A stretch of DNA of 64,000 nt from NCBI RefSeq assembly GCF_000498395.2, contig NZ_CP010979.1, positions 4,216,001 to 4,280,000 on the forward strand, given 5' to 3'. Position 1 is the first letter of the stretch. Every line of letters starts with the position of its first letter. A program made the position numbers and the translations under genes. The notes beneath the pieces were generated by a model. The model saw only the letters and a list, made by a program, of their open reading frames with translations. It did not search any database and had not been told where the DNA came from. Source of the DNA: Pseudomonas putida S13.1.2. GTDB taxonomy: Bacteria > Pseudomonadota > Gammaproteobacteria > Pseudomonadales > Pseudomonadaceae. Below are positions 9,240 to 17,303 of this stretch, piece after piece.

Positions 9240-10292
9240 TCAGGAGAGTGCCGTCTCTCGCTTGAGCAGTTGCTGTTTGCGCTCGACACCCCAACGGTAG
9301 CCGCTGATGTCGCCGTCCCGACGCACCACCCTATGGCAGGGGATGGCCACGGCGATGTGGTTGGCCGCACAGGCCATGGCCACTGCGCGCACCGCTTTGG
9401 GCGCACCGATACGTTCGGCAATGTCGGTGTAGCTGACCCGGCTGCCGGCCGGCACCTCGCGCAACGCCTGCCACACCCGCTCCTGAAACGCCGTACCTTG
9501 CACATCCAGGGGCAACGCCAGGCCCAGCGCCGGGGCTTCGACAAAGCCCACCACTTCGGCGACCAACTGTTCGTAGGCGCTGTCGCCACCGATCAGGCGG
9601 GCCTTGGGGAACTGGTCCTGGAGGTCGTGCAACAGGGCCTCGGGGTCGTCGCCAAGCAGAATCGCGCAAATACCCTTCTCGCTCTGGGCCACCAGGATCG
9701 CCCCCAGCGAACACTGGCCGAGGGCAAAGTGGATGGTTGCCCCGGCACCGCCGGCACGGTACTGCCGGGGGCGCATGCCCAGGCGCTGGTCGGCGCTTTC
9801 GTAGAAGCGGCTGTTGGAGTTGAAGCCGGCATCGTAGATGGCGTCGGTGACTGAACGCTGGCCATCTTCCAGGTGCTCACGCAGGCGCCGGGCACGGAAG
9901 GCGGTGGCATAGGCCTTGGGGGTAACGCCGGTTTCGGCCTTGAACAGGCGGTGCAGGTGGAAGGGGCTGACGGCGAGTTGCGCACCGAGCTGGTCGAGGC
10001 TGGGGGCGGGGTCGATGGTTTCGATCAGGCGGCAGGCGCGGGTGACCAGTTGGCTGTGGCGGGTGGTGCTGGCCTTGCTGACACAACGCTTGCAGGCACG
10101 GTAGCCTGCGGCTTCGGCAGCAGCGGGGGTGTCGTAGAACTCGACGTTGGTGCGCTTGGCCATGCGTGATTTACAGCCGGGGTGGCAGTAGACGCCGGTG
10201 GTGCGGACGGCGTAGACGAAGTGGCCTGTGGCGGTGGAGTCGCGGGACTCGACGGCTTGCCAGCGTTGGTCGGGGGTGGTGTAGAGCGTCAT
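9240..10292 (-). CDS. ada: Ada: methylphosphotriester/O6-methylguanine-DNA methyltransferase and regulator
   Basis: 350 residues with the complete bifunctional Ada architecture. The N-terminal Zn domain (residues ~1-75) contains YCHPGCKSR and RACKRC, supplying the four Zn-binding Cys including the methyl-accepting one. An AraC-type HTH region follows (~85-180). The C-terminal O6-alkylguanine transferase contains the active-site IPCHRVV. Methylation of the N-terminal Cys is known to turn Ada into an activator of its own regulon. Here alkA lies immediately downstream on the same strand (interrupted by a REP pair), fitting an adaptive-response cluster. GGAAG precedes the ATG. Confidence 0.95.
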   Translation of the reverse strand: MTLYTTPDQRWQAVESRDSTATGHFVYAVRTTGVYCHPGCKSRMAKRTNVEFYDTPAAAEAAGYRACKRCVSKASTTRHSQLVTRACRLIETIDPAPSLDQLGAQLAVSPFHLHRLFKAETGVTPKAYATAFRARRLREHLEDGQRSVTDAIYDAGFNSNSRFYESADQRLGMRPRQYRAGGAGATIHFALGQCSLGAILVAQSEKGICAILLGDDPEALLHDLQDQFPKARLIGGDSAYEQLVAEVVGFVEAPALGLALPLDVQGTAFQERVWQALREVPAGSRVSYTDIAERIGAPKAVRAVAMACAANHIAVAIPCHRVVRRDGDISGYRWGVERKQQLLKRETALS

Positions 10293-10317
10293 GGGTCAGC
10301 TTCCATATAAGTTGTCG

Positions 10318-10420
10318 CCTGTACGGGCCTCTTCGCGGGCACGCCCGCTCCCACAGGGCCTCTGCAGGGTTCGAGCCTTGCGCGGTCCCTGTGGGAGCAA
10401 CTGCCCGCGAAGGGGCCCGT
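10318..10420. repeat. REP pair
   Basis: Two inverted REP copies of the GCGGGCACGCCCGCTCCCAC type between ada and alkA. The right copy is degenerate (CAACTGCCCGCGAAGGGGCC). Confidence 0.8.
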
Positions 10421-10438
10421 TCAGGCGATGCAAAAACC

Positions 10439-11065
10439 TCAGGCCCGCCACAGGTACCAGGCCGCCACGGTTCGAAACGGCCGCCAGCCGCCGCCCAGCG
10501 AGCGCATCTGCGCTGGTGTCGGCGCCTTGTCCAGCCCCTTCAGCCGTCGGTAACCCTCGCGCACGCCAAAATCATCTACGGGCAGAATGTCCGAACGCTC
10601 CAGGCTATAGATCAGCAGCATCTCCACCGTCCATCGCCCTACCCCGCGCAAGGCTACCAGGCGTTCGATCAGTGCCTCGTCGGCCATGGCCAATGCCTCT
10701 TCCCGCGTCGGCACCAGGCCTTCCAGCCGTGCCTGGGCAATGCCTTGCACCGTGGCCATCTTGCTTGCCGAGAACCCACAGGCGCGCAGGGTTTCCGGGC
10801 TGACCGTCAATAGCTGCTGTGGCGTCGGGAACGCATCCTCCGGGAACAACGCCAGCAGCCGGCCAAGGATTGCTTCGGCAGCACGGGCATGCAGTTGCTG
10901 ATAGGCGATGGCCCGCACCAATGCCTCGTAGGGCTCACGCCCCGGCGTGGCCTGGTGCAGGCAAGGCCCGATTGCAGCAATGTGCCGCGACCAGTCCGGG
11001 TCGAGTGCTGCCAGGTATTCAGTGGCCTCGCAGTAGGCCTCGGGCGAAAGGTCGGCCAGAATCAT
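10439..11065 (-). CDS. alkA: DNA-3-methyladenine glycosylase II (AlkA-like, HhH-GPD)
   Basis: 208 residues, the short form lacking the N-terminal AlkA_N lobe of the E. coli enzyme (282 aa). The helix-hairpin-helix LVALRGVGRWTVEMLLIY and the catalytic Asp in ILPVDDFGVREG are intact. The EALVRAIAYQQL segment resembles the substrate-pocket helix. It excises 3-methyladenine and other alkylated purines, starting base-excision repair. Co-location with ada on the same strand supports an alkylation-response role. The gene starts 172 nt from the divergent fecI gene. Confidence 0.9.
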   Translation of the reverse strand: MILADLSPEAYCEATEYLAALDPDWSRHIAAIGPCLHQATPGREPYEALVRAIAYQQLHARAAEAILGRLLALFPEDAFPTPQQLLTVSPETLRACGFSASKMATVQGIAQARLEGLVPTREEALAMADEALIERLVALRGVGRWTVEMLLIYSLERSDILPVDDFGVREGYRRLKGLDKAPTPAQMRSLGGGWRPFRTVAAWYLWRA

Positions 11066-11187
11066 GGCGCCTCCAACAGGTTGAATGCAGGCCCAGCTTA
11101 GCTCAGCCGTTCATCGGCTAAACGCCAATTCTTGCGCGGCTAATTCCTGGCATACCATTGCCCTGCGCCGCGTTCCCCGCATAGAAT

Positions 11188-11202
11188 TGAGAACTATTCA
11201 CA
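11188..11202. promoter_or_regulatory. Fur box upstream of fecI (first copy)
   Basis: TGAGAACTATTCACA matches the palindromic Fur core TGAGAATNATTCTCA at 12 of 14 defined positions and lies 35 nt before the sigma-factor start. It predicts repression under iron sufficiency. Confidence 0.75.
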
Positions 11203-11236
11203 ATCGCACAGTTCACAGGGCCGGGCCTTCGCTACG

Positions 11237-11752
11237 ATGCAGATCAACGACACGCTCAAGCCGACCGAGGTCGCTCTGCTCTACCAGGCCCACCACAGCT
11301 GGCTTCGCGGCTGGTTGCGCAACCGGGTAGGTTGTAGCGAGCATGCCGCCGACCTGGCCCAGGATACCTTCGTGCGGCTGTTGCGGGCCCGCCAGGCTTC
11401 ACCACTGAAAGAGCCACGCGCCTATCTCAGCAGCATCGCCCGTGGCCTGATGATCGACCAGTTCCGCCGTCGCGCACTGGAACACGCCTACCAGCAAAGC
11501 CTGGCCCACCTGCCCGAAGCCGAGGTACCCAGCGAAGAGCACCGCCTGGTCATTCTCGATGCCCTGGGCCGCCTCGACCGTGCCCTGCACCAGCTCAAGC
11601 CGCGTGTTCGCCAGGCGTTTCTGCTGGCTCAACTGGACGGCTTGAGCATCGTGCAGATTGCTCAGCAGCTGGAAGTGTCGCGGGCCACCGTCGAGCGCGA
11701 CCTGGCCAAAGCCCTGGGCGTCTGCTACCGGTTACGTTATGCCGATGCATGA
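11237..11752 (+). CDS. FecI-type ECF sigma factor (no adjacent receptor gene)
   Basis: 171 residues with sigma region 2 (ADLAQDTFVRLLRAR) and region 4 (LDGLSIVQIAQQLEVSRATVERDLAKAL). It matches the iron-starvation (FecI/PupI) group, which recruits RNA polymerase to receptor promoters when the cognate FecR relays a surface signal. ATG chosen at the first conserved residues; no strong Shine-Dalgarno. A Fur box lies just upstream. The following fecR overlaps it by 14 nt, a typical coupled pair. Unusually, no TonB-dependent receptor follows; the next gene is an oppositely oriented MFS exporter. The receptor it serves must be elsewhere or has been lost. Confidence 0.92.
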   Translation: MQINDTLKPTEVALLYQAHHSWLRGWLRNRVGCSEHAADLAQDTFVRLLRARQASPLKEPRAYLSSIARGLMIDQFRRRALEHAYQQSLAHLPEAEVPSEEHRLVILDALGRLDRALHQLKPRVRQAFLLAQLDGLSIVQIAQQLEVSRATVERDLAKALGVCYRLRYADA

Positions 11753-12695
11753 GCCCGCGCCGGCGCAGGCGCAGGTCGACCAGGCCATCGACTGGCTGGT
11801 GAAGCTGCGCTTCGACCGCCCCAGCGCACGTACCGAGCAGCAATTCCAGCACTGGCTGGCCAGCCACCCGCACAACCCGCTGGCCTGGCAACGGGTCAGC
11901 CAACTCGGCGACGAACTGGCCGGGCTGCCCAAGGACCTGAGCCGGCGCACCCTGGACGGCAGCCAGCGCCAGCGCAGCAGCCGCCGTGACCACCTCAAGT
12001 TACTGAGCCTGCTGGCCGTGGGCGGCAGCCTGGGCTGGGCCACGCGCGAACCTCTGGGCCTGCCGCAACTGCTGGCCGACAGCAGCACCGCCACGGGTGA
12101 GCGGCGCCAGTGGCAAGTCAGCGACGGCAGCCATATACAGCTCAACACTGCCAGCGCCATCGACCTGCATTACAGCGCCGAGCAACGCCAGTTGGAACTG
12201 GTACGTGGCGAGGTCAGCCTGGACAGCAACCCCGACGATACCCGCCCGTTTTACATCAACACCCGCATCGGCCCGCTGACCACCCTCAACGGCCAGTTGC
12301 TGCTGCGTGAAAATAATCAGGGTCTGCTGCTGGCAGTGCGACGTGGTGAAGTCACGCTGTTCCCCACGTCGGCCTCACCGCGCCAGGTGCATTCGGGCGA
12401 AACGGTACAGGTTGGGGCCAATGGCAGCGTCCACACGGTGGCGCTGCACAGCGACCCTTGGGGCTGGACCGACGGTGTGCTCAGCGTGCAGCAGATGCCA
12501 CTGGGCGAGTTTGTCGCAGAGCTCGCCCGCTACCGCCCGGGCCTGTTGCGCTGCGCCCCTGAGGTGGCGAACTTGAAGGTGTCAGGCACCTATCAGCTGG
12601 CCGATACCGGTCAGATTCTGCAGTTGCTCACCCGCAGCCTGCCGGTGCGTGTCGACTACAAAACGCGCTACTGGGTAAGCATTGGCGCAGCCTGA
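11739..12695 (+). CDS. FecR-type anti-sigma/sigma regulator
   Basis: 318 residues from the ATG that overlaps the sigma gene by 14 nt. The N-terminal cytoplasmic DUF4880 domain (AIDWLVKLRFDRPSARTEQQFQHWL) binds the sigma factor. One hydrophobic segment follows around residues 87-100, preceded by a twin-arginine motif SRRDHLK (Arg82-Arg83). The periplasmic FecR domain (GSHIQLNTASAIDLHY, LNGQLLLRE) and the C-terminal STN-like segment (GLLRCAPEVANLKVSGTYQL) contact the receptor's signalling domain. Pairs with the ECF sigma gene immediately upstream. No receptor gene is adjacent. Confidence 0.92.
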   Translation: MPMHEPAPAQAQVDQAIDWLVKLRFDRPSARTEQQFQHWLASHPHNPLAWQRVSQLGDELAGLPKDLSRRTLDGSQRQRSSRRDHLKLLSLLAVGGSLGWATREPLGLPQLLADSSTATGERRQWQVSDGSHIQLNTASAIDLHYSAEQRQLELVRGEVSLDSNPDDTRPFYINTRIGPLTTLNGQLLLRENNQGLLLAVRRGEVTLFPTSASPRQVHSGETVQVGANGSVHTVALHSDPWGWTDGVLSVQQMPLGEFVAELARYRPGLLRCAPEVANLKVSGTYQLADTGQILQLLTRSLPVRVDYKTRYWVSIGAA

Positions 12696-12703
12696 AAAGC
12701 ACA

Positions 12704-13861
12704 TCACTCCGCCACGGCGCGCATCCGGCCCGCGCGTCGATACGATTGCCGGGCAAAACACACGAACAACCCGGCCATCAGCGCCAGCGCCATGGGCAGG
12801 CCATGCGGGGCCACATCCATCGCCGCACCACTCACCAGCGGGCCGATCAGGCTACCAACGCCCCACAACAACCCCACACTGGCATTGGCAGTGACCAGAT
12901 CCTGGCCTTTGAAACGTTGCCCGATCAGCACCAACGCCAGGGTATAAATGCCCCCCGCAACCGCGCCCAGCACCACCAGCAGGGGCCACAGCAGCCAGGT
13001 CATGTTCAGCAGCCACGGCAGGCCGATGCCAATCGACATCGCCACCAACCCGCACACCAGGTGCAGCCCGGTGCGCTCCACCCGGTCGGCCAGCCAGCCC
13101 AACGGCAGCTGGAACAGCATATCGCCGGCAAACACCACCGTCACCATCAGCGCCGCCACGCCTACGGCAAAGCCATGGCTGGTGGCGTACACCGGCAACA
13201 GCGACAGCACCACGGCATCGAAGAACGAGAAGAACAGCACCGCCACACACAACGCCGGTGCCACGCGGAAGAAGCCGGCCAGGCCGAAGCTCTTGTCGCC
13301 CTCTTCATGTTCGACATGGTCATTGGGAACGGTCAGCACGATGCACAGCAACGCCAGGCCATAGCAGGCGGTGACCACACCGGTGATCCACGGGCTGTTG
13401 GCGCCCAGCAGCGCGAGCATCGCCGGGCCCAGCACCTGGAAGCCGGTAAAGCTGGTGGCATAAAGGGCCATGATCTTGCCGCGATTGTGCTCAGGGCACA
13501 GCTCGTTGACCCACGACTCGCCGAGGATGATCGCGATGCCCATGCCCAGCCCCAGGCCCAGGCGCAGCAGGGCCAGCAACCACATCGAGCCGAAAGCCGA
13601 TTCGAGCAAGGCGATGCTGACGGTGCACAGGCTGAAGCTCAGCAGGTAGATGGTGCGCCGGGTAAGGTGACGGCAGCAGGCATCGACCAAGAACGCCGAG
13701 AGCATCATGCCCGCAGCGGGGATGGCCGAGATGATGCCGATTTCCAGGGTACTGGCCCCGGCCTCATGCAGGCGCAACGACACCAGCGGCAGGCTGGCCC
13801 CCAGGCTGAAGCCCACGACAGAAACGGCGAACAACAGGCCCGCCAGCAAACGCATGTTCAT
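12704..13861 (-). CDS. MFS transporter (YcaD-like)
   Basis: 385 residues with 12 predicted membrane helices. The start MNMRLLAGLL is chosen because AAGGAG lies 6 nt upstream; a longer Arg-rich extension of 23 codons in frame has no ribosome-binding site. The loop around LVDACCRHLTRRTIYLLS resembles the helix 2-3 loop of MFS permeases. LGESWVNELCPEHNRGKIMALYA is characteristic of the YcaD/YfkF-type branch. Substrate unknown; members are presumed exporters. It ends 8 nt from the convergent fecR gene and shows no sign of being part of that signalling unit. Confidence 0.8.
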   Translation of the reverse strand: MNMRLLAGLLFAVSVVGFSLGASLPLVSLRLHEAGASTLEIGIISAIPAAGMMLSAFLVDACCRHLTRRTIYLLSFSLCTVSIALLESAFGSMWLLALLRLGLGLGMGIAIILGESWVNELCPEHNRGKIMALYATSFTGFQVLGPAMLALLGANSPWITGVVTACYGLALLCIVLTVPNDHVEHEEGDKSFGLAGFFRVAPALCVAVLFFSFFDAVVLSLLPVYATSHGFAVGVAALMVTVVFAGDMLFQLPLGWLADRVERTGLHLVCGLVAMSIGIGLPWLLNMTWLLWPLLVVLGAVAGGIYTLALVLIGQRFKGQDLVTANASVGLLWGVGSLIGPLVSGAAMDVAPHGLPMALALMAGLFVCFARQSYRRAGRMRAVAE

Positions 13862-14154
13862 GTACCACTCCTTGCAAACCAAAAAGACGTGCAGACACAG
13901 GCGCGCACGCCGGGGCGGCGAGCGACGCAAAAGCGCAGATCAGTTCAGGCGAGGTGTGGCGAGAAGGTGAAGGCAAACAGCACGCTGCGGCGACGCTTGA
14001 GTACCGTATCGCTCGGCCACGCACGACGCAGGGCCTGGAGCGCAGGCTGGCGGGCATGTGGGAGGGACGGGTTACGGCGCATTGCTTTGGCTACTTTGTA
14101 GAAGGTTGAAAAGAGGCGGCACTCTAGGCGAAGGGTATCAGGCAGTCAATTGTC
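13862..14154. other. intergenic stretch without a supported gene
   Basis: About 290 nt upstream of the MFS gene. It holds a 45-codon open frame on the minus strand (13945-14082, beginning MRRNPSLPHA), but no ribosome-binding site supports it. No terminator or known RNA motif is visible. Confidence 0.5.
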
Positions 14155-14273
14155 GGGGGCCGCTGCGCGCCCCATCGCCGGCAAGCCAGCTCCTACAGGT
14201 TTTGCACATGACTCAAGGTATGTACAGCCGAGGTGGGAGCTGGCTTGCCGGCGATGGGCTGCAAAGCAGCCCC
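14155..14273. repeat. REP pair
   Basis: Two inverted REP copies of the GCCGGCAAGCCAGCTCCTAC type flanking about 35 nt, directly downstream of the Fsr-like exporter gene stop. Confidence 0.85.
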
Positions 14274-14279
14274 GCATAA

Positions 14280-15494
14280 TCAGCGCTTGCCGGTACTTGG
14301 CAAGAACACCGCCAGCAACCCGAACAACGGCAGGAACGAGCATAGCCCGTACACATACTCGATACCGCGCAGGTCCGCCACATACCCCAGCAGCGCCGCG
14401 CCAATGCCGCCAAAGCCGAACATCAGCCCGAAGAAGATCCCGGCGATCATGCCCACGCTACCCGGCACCAGCTCCTGCGCATACACCACGATCGCGGAAA
14501 ACGCCGAAGCCAGGATAAAGCCGATCACCACGCTCAGCACGGTGGTCCAGAACAGGTCGGCATATGGCAGCGCCAAGGTGAACGGCGTCACCCCCAGGAT
14601 CGAGAACCAGATCACGGCCTTGCGCCCGATGCGGTCACCGATCGGGCCGCCAAAGAACGTGCCCGCCGCCACTGCACCCAGGAACAGGAACAGGTGCAAC
14701 TGCGAGCTGGCTACCGATACATCGAACTTCTCTATCAGGTAGAAGGTGAAGTAGCTGGTGAAGCTGGCCATGTAGAAGTATTTGGAGAACACCAGCAGGC
14801 CCAGCACGATCAGCGCCGCAATCACCCGATTGCGTGAAATGCCATGGGTGGCCTGCACCGCCTTGCGCGCCTTGGCCTGGTTGAGGTGCTCCTTGTACCA
14901 GCTACGCAGCATCAGGGTTACACCGAGGAAGAACAACCCTGCCAGGCCGAACCAGGCCACGTGGCTCTGGCCGAACGGAATGACGATGGCCGCGGCCAGC
15001 AGCGGGCCCAGTGCCGAACCGGTGTTGCCGCCAACCTGGAAGGTCGATTGGGCCAGGCCGAAGCGCCCGCCCGAGGCCAGGCGTGCAATACGCGAGGTTT
15101 CCGGGTGGAACGTCGACGAGCCAATCCCCACCAGCGCCGAGGCCAGCAGAATCATCGGGAAGCTGCCGACGAAGGCCAGCATCACGATACCCACCAACGT
15201 GCACAAAGTGCCCAGCGGCAAGAGGTTCGGCGTTGGCCGGCGGTCAGTAAAAAAGCCGACCCAGGGTTGCAGCAGCGAAGCGGTGATCTGGAACGTCAGG
15301 GTAATCAGGCCGATCTGGGCGAAGCTCAGGTCGTAATTGGCCTTGAGCATCGGGTAGATCGCCGGCAGCACCGACTGGATCAGGTCGTTGATCAAGTGCG
15401 CCAAGGCGCAGAAACCGATGATGCGCATTACCAGCGGCGTCGCGTGGCTCGCCGCTGCGCTGGTGGACGCCGTGGAGGCGCTACTGGTGGCCAT
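14280..15494 (-). CDS. MFS exporter, fosmidomycin-resistance (Fsr) type
   Basis: 404 residues from ATG (MATSSASTAS); the 16-residue upstream extension lacks support. Twelve membrane helices. The segments FFTDRRPTPNLLPLG and GSSTFHPETSRIARLASGGRFGLAQSTFQVGGN are diagnostic of the Fsr/YfnC-type MFS branch, which exports fosmidomycin in E. coli. The natural substrate in pseudomonads is unknown. It lies between two iron-signalling genes but has no Fur box of its own: the box at 15587 sits between it and the divergent fecR and could in principle serve both. Confidence 0.88.
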   Translation of the reverse strand: MATSSASTASTSAAASHATPLVMRIIGFCALAHLINDLIQSVLPAIYPMLKANYDLSFAQIGLITLTFQITASLLQPWVGFFTDRRPTPNLLPLGTLCTLVGIVMLAFVGSFPMILLASALVGIGSSTFHPETSRIARLASGGRFGLAQSTFQVGGNTGSALGPLLAAAIVIPFGQSHVAWFGLAGLFFLGVTLMLRSWYKEHLNQAKARKAVQATHGISRNRVIAALIVLGLLVFSKYFYMASFTSYFTFYLIEKFDVSVASSQLHLFLFLGAVAAGTFFGGPIGDRIGRKAVIWFSILGVTPFTLALPYADLFWTTVLSVVIGFILASAFSAIVVYAQELVPGSVGMIAGIFFGLMFGFGGIGAALLGYVADLRGIEYVYGLCSFLPLFGLLAVFLPSTGKR

Positions 15495-15586
15495 GTGCCT
15501 GAATCTCCGTCCGTAGTTTGGGATCCGATTATCGGGAAACAAATAGATACATAGCTACCTTTTTTATCCCTCCGTCGTCACGTACT

Positions 15587-15601
15587 TGAAAATGGTTCTC
15601 A
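15587..15601. promoter_or_regulatory. Fur box upstream of the lone fecR
   Basis: TGAAAATGGTTCTCA matches TGAGAATNATTCTCA at 12 of 14 defined positions, 75-89 nt before the fecR start. It lies in the divergent region, so it might also affect the Fsr-type exporter. Confidence 0.7.
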
Positions 15602-15675
15602 ATATAATTAGCATCCTTAATCCAATCCCTGTCATCGTTGGGCGAAACGGCCCCTATCGTGAGCAGACTGAACCC

Positions 15676-16608
15676 ATGAGCCCGATGCCCGCCAAGCAGC
15701 TGCAGCCCGACCCACAGCAAGAAGCGCTGGAGTGGTTTTCGCTGTTGCGCCAGCCCGGTTGCGACGAAACCCAGCGCCAGGCATTCGCAGCCTGGTGCCA
15801 GGTCCAGGAGAACGCCCACGCCTACGCCGAGCTGGAGACATTCTGGCAACAGCTGCAACCACCACCCGCCCGCCCTCGCCCACGGCACGTCACTGTGCGT
15901 CGCAGCCACCTGGGCAAATGGATGGCGCTGGTGTTCCTGCTCGGGTTGGGCGCCGCCGCCTACCTGTACTGGCCGCTGATGCAGCGCCTGGCCAGCGAAC
16001 TGCACACCGATGTGGGCGAGCGGCGCAGCACCCGCCTGGCGGATGGCACGACCTTGAACCTGGACAGCGCCAGCGCCATGAACGTCAACCTGCGCGGCCG
16101 CACTCGCCAGCTGCACTTGGTGCAGGGCCAGGTGCACCTGGAAGTCGTGCTCGACGGTCGGGCCATGGAAGTGGAAGTGGGCAACGCACGCATCCAGGTG
16201 TTCGGCACCCGCCTGCAGGTAGCCCGCCATGCCGGTCATGATGAACTTGTCGTACTCAGTGGCAAGGCCATGGTCACCCAGGGGGGTGAACAGCGCCTGG
16301 TTTCGGCGGGTGAGCGGGTCACCTTCGATGACACACGCATAGACCCGGTGCAGAAGGCCAACCTGAAAACCGTCGACAGTTGGCGCAACGGCCGCCTGAA
16401 AGCCACCGACATGCCATTGGGGCAGGTACTGGAGCGCCTGGCCGGCTACCAGGGGCAGCGCGTGTGGATGATGGATGAACAAATGGCCCACCGGCGCGTA
16501 AGCGGCGATTTCAACCTCGACCGGCCTGGCGAAAGCCTGCAATCCCTGGCGGCGGCCCAGCATCTGCAGCTTCAGAGCGTGCTCGGGCACTGGCTGGTGG
16601 TGCGCTGA
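15676..16608 (+). CDS. FecR-type regulator without a sigma-factor partner
   Basis: 310 residues. The ATG giving MSPMPAKQLQ is preferred over an in-frame start 90 nt upstream that would overlap the Fur box. The DUF4880 N-terminus (ALEWFSLLRQPGCDETQRQAFAAW) is followed by VRRSHLGKW and a membrane helix (MALVFLLGLGAAAYLYW). The periplasmic FecR domain (RLADGTTLNLDSASAMNVNL) and a C-terminal STN-like stretch close the protein. All parts of a full FecR are present, yet neither flank holds a fecI or a receptor gene. It may act on a sigma factor encoded elsewhere, such as the pair 3 kb away. A Fur box lies upstream. Confidence 0.88.
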   Translation: MSPMPAKQLQPDPQQEALEWFSLLRQPGCDETQRQAFAAWCQVQENAHAYAELETFWQQLQPPPARPRPRHVTVRRSHLGKWMALVFLLGLGAAAYLYWPLMQRLASELHTDVGERRSTRLADGTTLNLDSASAMNVNLRGRTRQLHLVQGQVHLEVVLDGRAMEVEVGNARIQVFGTRLQVARHAGHDELVVLSGKAMVTQGGEQRLVSAGERVTFDDTRIDPVQKANLKTVDSWRNGRLKATDMPLGQVLERLAGYQGQRVWMMDEQMAHRRVSGDFNLDRPGESLQSLAAAQHLQLQSVLGHWLVVR

Positions 16609-16664
16609 AACCACGCCCGGCGGCTAAGTTTTTGAAAGCGTGCAAATTTTTTTTGAAATGAGTG

Positions 16665-16693
16665 TTGACAGAGGGTCCGTTCAAGAGAATAAT
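16665..16693 (+). promoter_or_regulatory. sigma-70 promoter of tRNA-Met
   Basis: TTGACA (16665-16670) and AATAAT (16688-16693) are spaced by 17 nt, placing the start site a few bases before the tRNA. Confidence 0.8.
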
Positions 16694-16703
16694 GCGCGCC
16701 ATC

Positions 16704-16780
16704 GGCTACATAGCTCAGTTGGTTAGAGCATAGCATTCATAATGCTGGGGTCCGGGGTTCAAGTCCCTGTGTAGCCACCA
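16704..16780 (+). tRNA. tRNA-Met (CAT), elongator
   Basis: 77-nt cloverleaf with encoded CCA. The acceptor stem GGCTACA pairs with TGTAGCC. The anticodon loop TTCATAA has the CAT anticodon, the D arm contains AGCTCAGTTGGTTAGAGC, and the T loop is GGTTCAAGT. The acceptor stem starts with a normal G-C pair, unlike the mismatch of initiator tRNA, and the sequence closely resembles the E. coli elongator. A tRNA-Ile2 with CAT would look different in the acceptor stem. No integrated element is visible at its 3' end. Confidence 0.96.
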
Positions 16781-16790
16781 AACAAGACGA

Positions 16791-16820
16791 AGGGCTTACC
16801 GCAAGGTAAGCCCTTTTTCT
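16791..16820 (+). terminator. intrinsic terminator of tRNA-Met
   Basis: Perfect 10-bp stem AGGGCTTACC/GGTAAGCCCT with GCAA tetraloop, followed by TTTTCTTT, 10 nt after the tRNA end. Confidence 0.9.
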
Positions 16821-16899
16821 TTGCCTGCGAAAAAGTTGTCGTCTCGATGGAAGCGGATGAAGGTTGCTATTTACTTGAGCGCTGACCCAGGCAGGTAGC

Positions 16900-17199
16900 T
16901 CACCCGCGTGATCCAAGCACCCAAAGCCCCAACGGCAGCGCCAATGCCACAGCCAAGGCCAGTGCTTTTAGCACCAGCCTCAAACGCCGCCGCTGCTGAA
17001 ACGCCCGCAGCGCGCTGCGGGCCGGAGCCGGCTTGAGCACCTGCAAGGGGGCCAGGGTTTCCTGCATGCGCTGAAAGGCTTCCAGATGTTCGCTGTCCTG
17101 CGATAACCAGGCACGGAACGCTTCACGCTCGCGGCCACTGGGCTGGTCGTCAAGACGGACCAGCCATTCGGCGGCTTCGTGAAGTATTTCCGGGCTCAC
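16900..17199 (-). CDS. truncated FecR-like protein (DUF4880 domain only)
   Basis: 99 residues: a DUF4880 sigma-binding domain (AAEWLVRLDDQPSGREREAFRAWLSQDSEHLEAF split over residues 9-43), an Arg-rich stretch (QQRRRLRLVLK) and a membrane helix ending at GLWVLGSRG, then a stop. The whole periplasmic FecR domain is absent. It could be a decayed remnant or a minimal membrane anti-sigma factor. The upstream Fur box and intact frame argue that it may still be expressed. No fecI or receptor gene is adjacent. The stop lies near the tRNA-Met terminator on the other strand. Confidence 0.75.
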   Translation of the reverse strand: MSPEILHEAAEWLVRLDDQPSGREREAFRAWLSQDSEHLEAFQRMQETLAPLQVLKPAPARSALRAFQQRRRLRLVLKALALAVALALPLGLWVLGSRG

Positions 17200-17253
17200 A
17201 GGTGAGCCTCTGCTGCGACGGGTAGGACTGGTTTCATCGCGAGACTTCGCAAA

Positions 17254-17268
17254 TGGGAATGATTCTAT
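17254..17268. promoter_or_regulatory. Fur box upstream of the truncated fecR
   Basis: TGGGAATGATTCTAT matches TGAGAATNATTCTCA at 11 of 14 defined positions. It lies 55 nt before the start of the truncated fecR on the minus strand. Confidence 0.6.
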
Positions 17269-17303
17269 TCTAAATGGCCATCACCCCAACATGCAATCGC
17301 CGC

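Noticed and set aside
7006..9300. 764-codon open frame antisense to the MscS channel gene
   Set aside because: Extreme Gln/His/Ala composition and no domain; mirrors the codon bias of the real gene.
13945..14082. 45-codon minus-strand ORF ahead of the MFS gene
   Set aside because: No Shine-Dalgarno and no paralogue in the window; could be a leader but cannot be supported.
12746..14101. 451-codon open frame opposite the MFS transporter
   Set aside because: Gln/His/Arg-rich shadow; the minus-strand frame encodes twelve clear membrane helices.
16704..17303. tRNA-Met as an integration site for a genomic island
   Set aside because: No repeat of the tRNA 3' end and no integrase nearby.
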